Translations under genes and position numbers: made by a program | DNA from: DASUUI01 sp964577965 | Lineage (GTDB): Bacteria; Gemmatimonadota; Gemmatimonadetes; Gemmatimonadales; Gemmatimonadaceae | Assembly: GCA_964577965.1 (NCBI GenBank) | Contig: CAZOAT010000049.1 | Coordinates: forward strand, 1-18,197 | DNA length: 18,197 nt | Reading direction: 5' to 3' | In this document: piece after piece, positions 13,764 through 18,197 of the stretch | Layout of the letters: every line of letters begins with the position of its first letter | How positions within the stretch are numbered: position 1 is the stretch's first letter | Notes under the pieces: model-generated | Databases searched by the model: none | Told to the model about the DNA's origin: nothing | Seen by the model: the letters and a program-made list of their open reading frames with translations, nothing else

Positions 13764-16301
13764 ATGACTCAACGTCAGACGCTTCCAGTCCTGCCCCTTC
13801 GTGGAACTGTCATTTTTCCCGGACTTACCGCTCCTATAGCGGCAGGCCGCCCGGGCACTCTGCGCGCCATCGAGGCCGCTCTCAAGACAGACAGGCTCGT
13901 GTTTGCGGTCGCGCAACGCGACAATACCGACGAACCGACGCCCGACATCCTGTACTCGATGGGTGTCATCGCACGCATCGGCCAGATCCAGCGCGGACTC
14001 GGCGGGGTTCAGCTCCTGCTGCAGGGCGAGCAGCGCGCCACGGCTCTGCAGTACACCGAAGGAGAAGGGTACCTGTCCGCGATCGTGATGGCCGCAGAAG
14101 AGATGAACCCGATCAATGAGGCGGACCCGGCGTTCATCGCACTCGAGAAGGAAACACGCGAGCGTGCAGCTGAGTTGGGGGAGAAGCGCGGTTTGCCCGA
14201 AGAGGTCGTGCACCAGGTGCTGGAGTCGGTCACCGACGCCGGTCGCTTCGCCGATCTCGTCGCGGGCTACATCGACCTTCCAGTCCCAGAGAAGCAGGGC
14301 CTGCTCGAGACGCTCAGCGTGGAAGAGCGACTGCGGAAAGTTCTCGTGCACATCCAGCGTCAGGTCGGTCTCCTCGAAGCCCAGGAGGAAATCAAGTCCC
14401 AGGTCCAGGAAGAGCTTGGCGAACGGCAGCGCGAGATGTACCTGCGCGAGCAGCTCAAGGCGATCCAGAAGGAACTCGGCGACGACGACCAGTCACGCGA
14501 GATCGTGGAGCTTCGCGAGAAGCTCAACAAGCTGGAGTTGCCAAAGGAAGCGAGGGCCGAAGTCGAGAGGGAGCTCGGCAGGCTGGAACGCGCCGGACGC
14601 GAGTCAATGGAAGCGCAGGTCATCCGCACGTACCTGGAGTGGATCGCCGAGTTGCCGTGGAATAATCGCTCCGACGATCAGCTCGATCTCAAGCACGCGC
14701 ACGAAGTTCTGGAAGAGGACCATTACGGTCTGCAGGACGTTAAGGACCGCGTCCTGGAATTCCTCGCCGTGCGCCAGCTCCGCGCGCAGCAGCTCGCGGC
14801 CGAGGTGGAAACCGTAGGGGAACTCCCGGCTTCGAAGCTCCAGATCCCGAGGGAGGATGCTACGCCCGCTCTCGGCGGCGACGAAGACGAGCGGCCCATC
14901 ACCGACACGAAGGAAGCCAAGGCGCGCGCTATGGCGAAGGGACCGATCCTGCTGTTCGTGGGGCCGCCGGGCGTCGGCAAGACGTCGATCGCCAAATCGA
15001 TCGCGCGCTCACTGGGACGCGAATACGTGCGCGTCGCGCTGGGTGGTGCGCGCGACGAAGCCGACATCCGCGGCCACCGACGCACCTACGTCGGCGCGAT
15101 GCCCGGCCGCATCGTCCAGGGAATGAAGCAGGCGGGGACCAAGAATCCCGTGTTCCTCCTGGACGAAGTGGACAAGCTCGGCGTGTCGTTCCAGGGCGAC
15201 CCTGCCAGCGCACTCCTGGAAGTGCTCGACCCTGCGCAGAACGACTCCTTCACCGATCACTACCTCGGCGTGCCGTTCGATCTGAGCGAGGTGCTTTTCA
15301 TCGCAACGGCGAATTTCCAGCAGAACATTCCCGGCCCGCTGTTCGATCGGATGGAGCTGGTCGAGTTCTCCGGCTACACCGAGCGCGAGAAGCTGGAGAT
15401 CGCCAAGAAGTACCTGCTGCCGAGACAGCTCGAGGACGCAGGGCTGGCCGACAAGAACGTGGCGATAAGCGACGAAGCCATCACCACGGTGATAAGCGGC
15501 TACACCCGCGAGAGCGGAGTGCGCCAGCTCGAGCGCCAGATCGGAGCCGTGGCGCGGAAGATTGCGCGCAAGTTCGCGTCGGGAGAGGAAGCGCCGAGCG
15601 AGGTAACCGACGAGCAGGTGCGCGAGCTGCTTGGCAGGCCGAAGGTGCATCCCGAGCACGCGAAGGAGACGAACGAGATCGGAATTGCCACGGGGATGTA
15701 CTACACGCCGATGGGCGGTGACATCATGTTCGTCGAAGCATCCATCCGCCGTTACTACGGCAATCGTGCGACCGATTCCGACCAGTCCGGTCCGGGCGGT
15801 GCCGTATCGCTGATTCTCACGGGCCAGCTTGGCGACGTGATGAAGGAATCGGCGCGCGCGGCATTCACTTACGCGACCAACAACGCCGCGGATCTCGACA
15901 TCCCCCGAGACCGCCTCGGCGCCATCGAGGCACATATTCACGTGCCTGCCGGCGCCATTCCGAAGGACGGTCCCTCCGCAGGGATCGCGATCGCGACGTC
16001 GCTGGTCTCGGAGATGTCTGCCCGCCCCGTGCGGCGCGACGTGGCGATGACCGGAGAGATCACGCTGCGAGGGCGCGTGCTACCGATCGGGGGGCTGAAG
16101 GAGAAAGTGCTCGGCGCACACCGGGCTGGGATCAAGCAGGTGATCCTGCCGAAGGCGAACGAGCCGGACATCGAGGACGTGCCGGAGGAGGTGCGCACCG
16201 AGTTGAAGTTCCATCCGGTCGAGACACTCCGACAGGTGCTGGACATCGCGCTGCTCCCGGCAGAGGAAGAAGCGCAGAAGCCACTGGAAGCGGTCGCCTG
16301 A
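13764..16301 (+). CDS. lon: ATP-dependent Lon protease (LonA type)
   Basis: An 845-residue cytoplasmic AAA+ serine protease that degrades misfolded and selected regulatory proteins; hexameric in the family. An N-terminal substrate-binding domain begins LPVLPLRGTVIFPG. A long helical region precedes the ATPase with Walker A GPPGVGKT (400-407) and Walker B FLLDEVDK (Asp467, Glu468). The protease domain has catalytic Ser738 in KDGPSAG and Lys781 in GGLKEK, the same 43-residue spacing as the E. coli dyad. ATG 13764 gives the usual family N-terminus; the frame is open further upstream but the extra 99 codons are unlike Lon. Compared with E. coli Lon (784 residues), most of the extra length is an approximately 50-residue insertion (about 340-395) between the helical region and Walker A, containing an acidic GGDEDE stretch. 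A long hairpin spans the stop codon. Confidence 0.97.
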   Translation: MTQRQTLPVLPLRGTVIFPGLTAPIAAGRPGTLRAIEAALKTDRLVFAVAQRDNTDEPTPDILYSMGVIARIGQIQRGLGGVQLLLQGEQRATALQYTEGEGYLSAIVMAAEEMNPINEADPAFIALEKETRERAAELGEKRGLPEEVVHQVLESVTDAGRFADLVAGYIDLPVPEKQGLLETLSVEERLRKVLVHIQRQVGLLEAQEEIKSQVQEELGERQREMYLREQLKAIQKELGDDDQSREIVELREKLNKLELPKEARAEVERELGRLERAGRESMEAQVIRTYLEWIAELPWNNRSDDQLDLKHAHEVLEEDHYGLQDVKDRVLEFLAVRQLRAQQLAAEVETVGELPASKLQIPREDATPALGGDEDERPITDTKEAKARAMAKGPILLFVGPPGVGKTSIAKSIARSLGREYVRVALGGARDEADIRGHRRTYVGAMPGRIVQGMKQAGTKNPVFLLDEVDKLGVSFQGDPASALLEVLDPAQNDSFTDHYLGVPFDLSEVLFIATANFQQNIPGPLFDRMELVEFSGYTEREKLEIAKKYLLPRQLEDAGLADKNVAISDEAITTVISGYTRESGVRQLERQIGAVARKIARKFASGEEAPSEVTDEQVRELLGRPKVHPEHAKETNEIGIATGMYYTPMGGDIMFVEASIRRYYGNRATDSDQSGPGGAVSLILTGQLGDVMKESARAAFTYATNNAADLDIPRDRLGAIEAHIHVPAGAIPKDGPSAGIAIATSLVSEMSARPVRRDVAMTGEITLRGRVLPIGGLKEKVLGAHRAGIKQVILPKANEPDIEDVPEEVRTELKFHPVETLRQVLDIALLPAEEEAQKPLEAVA

Positions 16302-16316
16302 CGGCGACGCTTCCAG
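16284..16316 (+). terminator. Hairpin straddling the lon stop codon
   Basis: Arms 16284-16298 and 16303-16316 pair over 14 bp with a single bulged G. The four-base loop TGAC contains the lon stop (16299-16301), so the last five codons are part of the stem. There is no T-tract afterwards. It probably ends or protects the lon transcript; a role in translation termination is also conceivable. Confidence 0.5.
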
Positions 16317-16380
16317 CGACTGGGAACAAGGGGGCTCCGCCACCGCACTCCTGGGAGCGACAGTAACTTTCCCCCCCGCT

Positions 16381-18197
16381 ATGCTTCCAGTCGCAATCGT
16401 CCAGTTCAAGCCGCGGAAAGGCGACCTCGCCGGCAACCTCGCGCGACTGAAGACCGTTTTCACTCAGCTCGACGGCCTCGATCCGAAACCGAGGCTGATC
16501 ATTTTCCCGGAAACGGCATTCACGGGCTACTTCCTCGAGGGTGGAGTGCGGGACGTCGCCCTCACCGCTGGAGCGATGGCTGCCGCACTCCAGCACGCCT
16601 ACATCGAGGCACTGCCAGACGCTGCTCCTGTAGACCTGATCGTCGGGTTCTACGAGCTGTGGAACAAGACGCTGCACAACAGCGCTATCTGCGTGACAGT
16701 GGGCGAGGAAGAGCCAGCGATACGCCACGTCCACAGGAAGCTGTTCCTTCCGACGTACGGCCTGTTCGACGAGGAACGATTCGTCGAGCGCGGCCACGAA
16801 GTCCGGGCATTCGACGCGGCGGGCACACGTGTCGCGATGCTCGTCTGCGAAGACGCCTGGCACAGCGTGACCGGGATGCTGAGCGCGCTGGATGGCGCGG
16901 AGCTCGTCGTCATCCTCGCTGCATCGCCCGGACGGGGGCTCATGCCGGCCGGGAGGGATTCGCGGATGCCGCCCACGCTGGAGCGGTGGGAGCGCCTGGC
17001 CCGCGACATCTCGGAGGAGCACGGTGTATTCACCGCGATCGCCCAGCTCACTGGCACCGAGGGAGGAAAGACCTTCCCCGGGGGGTCGGTGATCGTCGGT
17101 CCCAAAGGAAACGTGCGCGCTTACGGGCCACTCTGGGAGGAAGGGATAGTTGCCTGCACGCTGGAGTTCTCCGATCTGGCGCGTGCCCGGGCGGACATGC
17201 CGCTGCTGAAGGACCTGCAGACGATGTTGCCACATCTGCTGGAAAATTCAGAGCACATCCGACGCGGCACGGCGCCCGAGCTGGAATACGACTCGTACCT
17301 CACCGGCGCCAGCGACCGCGCTGCACCCGTGCCGCTGGTTGGCGCGGCAAATGGACGCGCTGACGACGATCTCCTTCCGGTCGTACACGCGCAGGCGAGC
17401 CCGAGTGGACCGCCTTCACTCGCGATCGATCCGGTACTGACCACGGACTGGCTGAGTGCCTTCATCCGGGATGAAGTGGAACGGCGCGGATTCAGCCGTG
17501 TGATCGTTGCGCTTTCCGGTGGAGTGGATTCGGCGGTCACCGCGTACCTCTCAGCGCGCGCGCTTGGAGCTGAGAACGTGATCGCCCTGCGCCTGCCGTA
17601 TCGCACGTCGCATCCGGACAGCCTGCACCACGCCCAGCTCATAACGGACGCGCTTGGAATCGAAAGCCACGCGATCGACATCAGTGATGCCGTGGATGCC
17701 TTTCTTGCGAGCGAGCCGGATGTGAGCGGCCATCGCCGCGGCAACGTAATGGCCCGCATGCGAATGATCGCCTTGTTCGATCAGTCAGCGAAGTATGGCG
17801 CCCTGCCGATCGGGACTGGTAACAAGACCGAGCGACTCTTTGGTTACTTCACCTGGCACGCCGATGACTCACCGCCAATCAATCCTATCGGCGACCTTTT
17901 CAAGACTCAGGTGTGGGAGCTTGCGCGCCATCTCGGCGTGCCGGACGTGGTCGTCGCCAAACCACCCTCAGCGGACCTGGTGCACGGCCAGACCGACGAG
18001 GGTGACCTCGGCGTCAGCTATCAGACGGCTGACCAGATCCTCAACTGGCTGATCTTCGGTTACAGGCCGGAAGAGATCGTTCGCCACGGCTTCACCGGGG
18101 CCGAGGTGGAGCTGGTCGGCAAACGCCTCGCCAGCACCCATTGGAAGCGGAAGCTTCCGACCGTGGCAATGGTCAGCCAGTCGGCGATCGGGGAGTC
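16381..18197 (+). CDS. nadE: Glutamine-dependent NAD+ synthetase, 3' end beyond the window
   Basis: Converts deamido-NAD (NaAD) to NAD+ using ATP and ammonia released from glutamine; the last step of NAD synthesis, cytoplasmic. The 605 visible codons contain a complete N-terminal nitrilase-type glutaminase domain with triad Glu44 (FPETAFTGYF), Lys120 (HRKLFLPTYG) and Cys156 (LVCEDAW). A C-terminal synthetase domain follows, with the ATP-pyrophosphatase P-loop SGGVDS (379-384), the GTGNKTERLFGYFT region and PSADL. The order matches two-domain NadE; only the extreme C-terminus is missing. ATG 16381 is the natural start (LPVAIVQFKPRKGD). The bases just before it are seven consecutive C residues (16371-16377), with no ribosome binding site. 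It lies 79 nt after lon and behind the lon hairpin, so it may have its own promoter. Confidence 0.95.
   Translation, partial: MLPVAIVQFKPRKGDLAGNLARLKTVFTQLDGLDPKPRLIIFPETAFTGYFLEGGVRDVALTAGAMAAALQHAYIEALPDAAPVDLIVGFYELWNKTLHNSAICVTVGEEEPAIRHVHRKLFLPTYGLFDEERFVERGHEVRAFDAAGTRVAMLVCEDAWHSVTGMLSALDGAELVVILAASPGRGLMPAGRDSRMPPTLERWERLARDISEEHGVFTAIAQLTGTEGGKTFPGGSVIVGPKGNVRAYGPLWEEGIVACTLEFSDLARARADMPLLKDLQTMLPHLLENSEHIRRGTAPELEYDSYLTGASDRAAPVPLVGAANGRADDDLLPVVHAQASPSGPPSLAIDPVLTTDWLSAFIRDEVERRGFSRVIVALSGGVDSAVTAYLSARALGAENVIALRLPYRTSHPDSLHHAQLITDALGIESHAIDISDAVDAFLASEPDVSGHRRGNVMARMRMIALFDQSAKYGALPIGTGNKTERLFGYFTWHADDSPPINPIGDLFKTQVWELARHLGVPDVVVAKPPSADLVHGQTDEGDLGVSYQTADQILNWLIFGYRPEEIVRHGFTGAEVELVGKRLASTHWKRKLPTVAMVSQSAIGE

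Noticed and set aside
15009..15941. 310-codon minus-strand frame inside lon
   Set aside because: Shadow of the AAA+ and protease domains of Lon on the plus strand.

Overview
The window is GC-rich, gene-dense bacterial chromosome. Its genes are mostly core (lon, pfkA, glutamine-dependent nadE, a DEAH-type helicase), mixed with lineage-specific secreted and signalling genes. The Ser/Thr kinase carrying a C-terminal 2TM module, an orphan prepilin-like gene and the overall composition would suit Gemmatimonadota or a related soil or aquatic phylum. That placement is an impression from the sequence, not a demonstrated assignment. I see no tRNA, rRNA, CRISPR array, insertion sequence or phage gene.

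Left part (1-5250, all minus strand). Read in the direction of transcription, a small SelW-like (Rdx family) gene comes first (5249-5016), followed 17 nt later by pfkA (4998-3919). Next are two small secreted paralogues (3789-3448 and 3428-2742), a strong GC-rich hairpin (2717-2685), and a DEAH-box-like helicase that runs off the left edge (2641-1). The SelW-like gene is the most notable object here. Its redox motif reads Cys-x-x-UGA, and the reading frame continues with good family-like sequence for 66 more codons, so UGA most likely encodes selenocysteine.

Middle part (5250-9395). A divergent intergenic region with two inverted repeats leads rightwards to an orphan GspH/FimT-like pseudopilin and an ArgA-type GNAT acetyltransferase. 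The latter meets, stop codon on stop codon, a leftward pair: an alpha/beta hydrolase with an intact triad preceded by a protein resembling the squalene-cyclase/prenyltransferase-like toroid. Divergent from that pair is a second alpha/beta-hydrolase-fold protein whose nucleophile position is Gly instead of Ser.

Right part (9369-13547, minus strand). A three-gene operon encodes a Ser/Thr protein kinase with a 2TM segment and a long coiled-coil tail, then a kinase-less paralogue of that 2TM-coiled-coil half, then a lipoprotein or secreted DUF4015-type putative glycoside hydrolase whose start overlaps the preceding stop. Divergent from the kinase is lon (13764-16301), which has an extended acidic linker before its Walker A motif and a long hairpin straddling its stop codon. 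It is followed by glutamine-dependent NAD+ synthetase, open at the right edge.

Leads most worth checking: the selenoprotein and its linkage to phosphofructokinase; the kinase and kinase-less twin operon; the tandem secreted proteins sharing a CRIW/TDC two-cysteine motif; and the hydrolase lacking its nucleophile.
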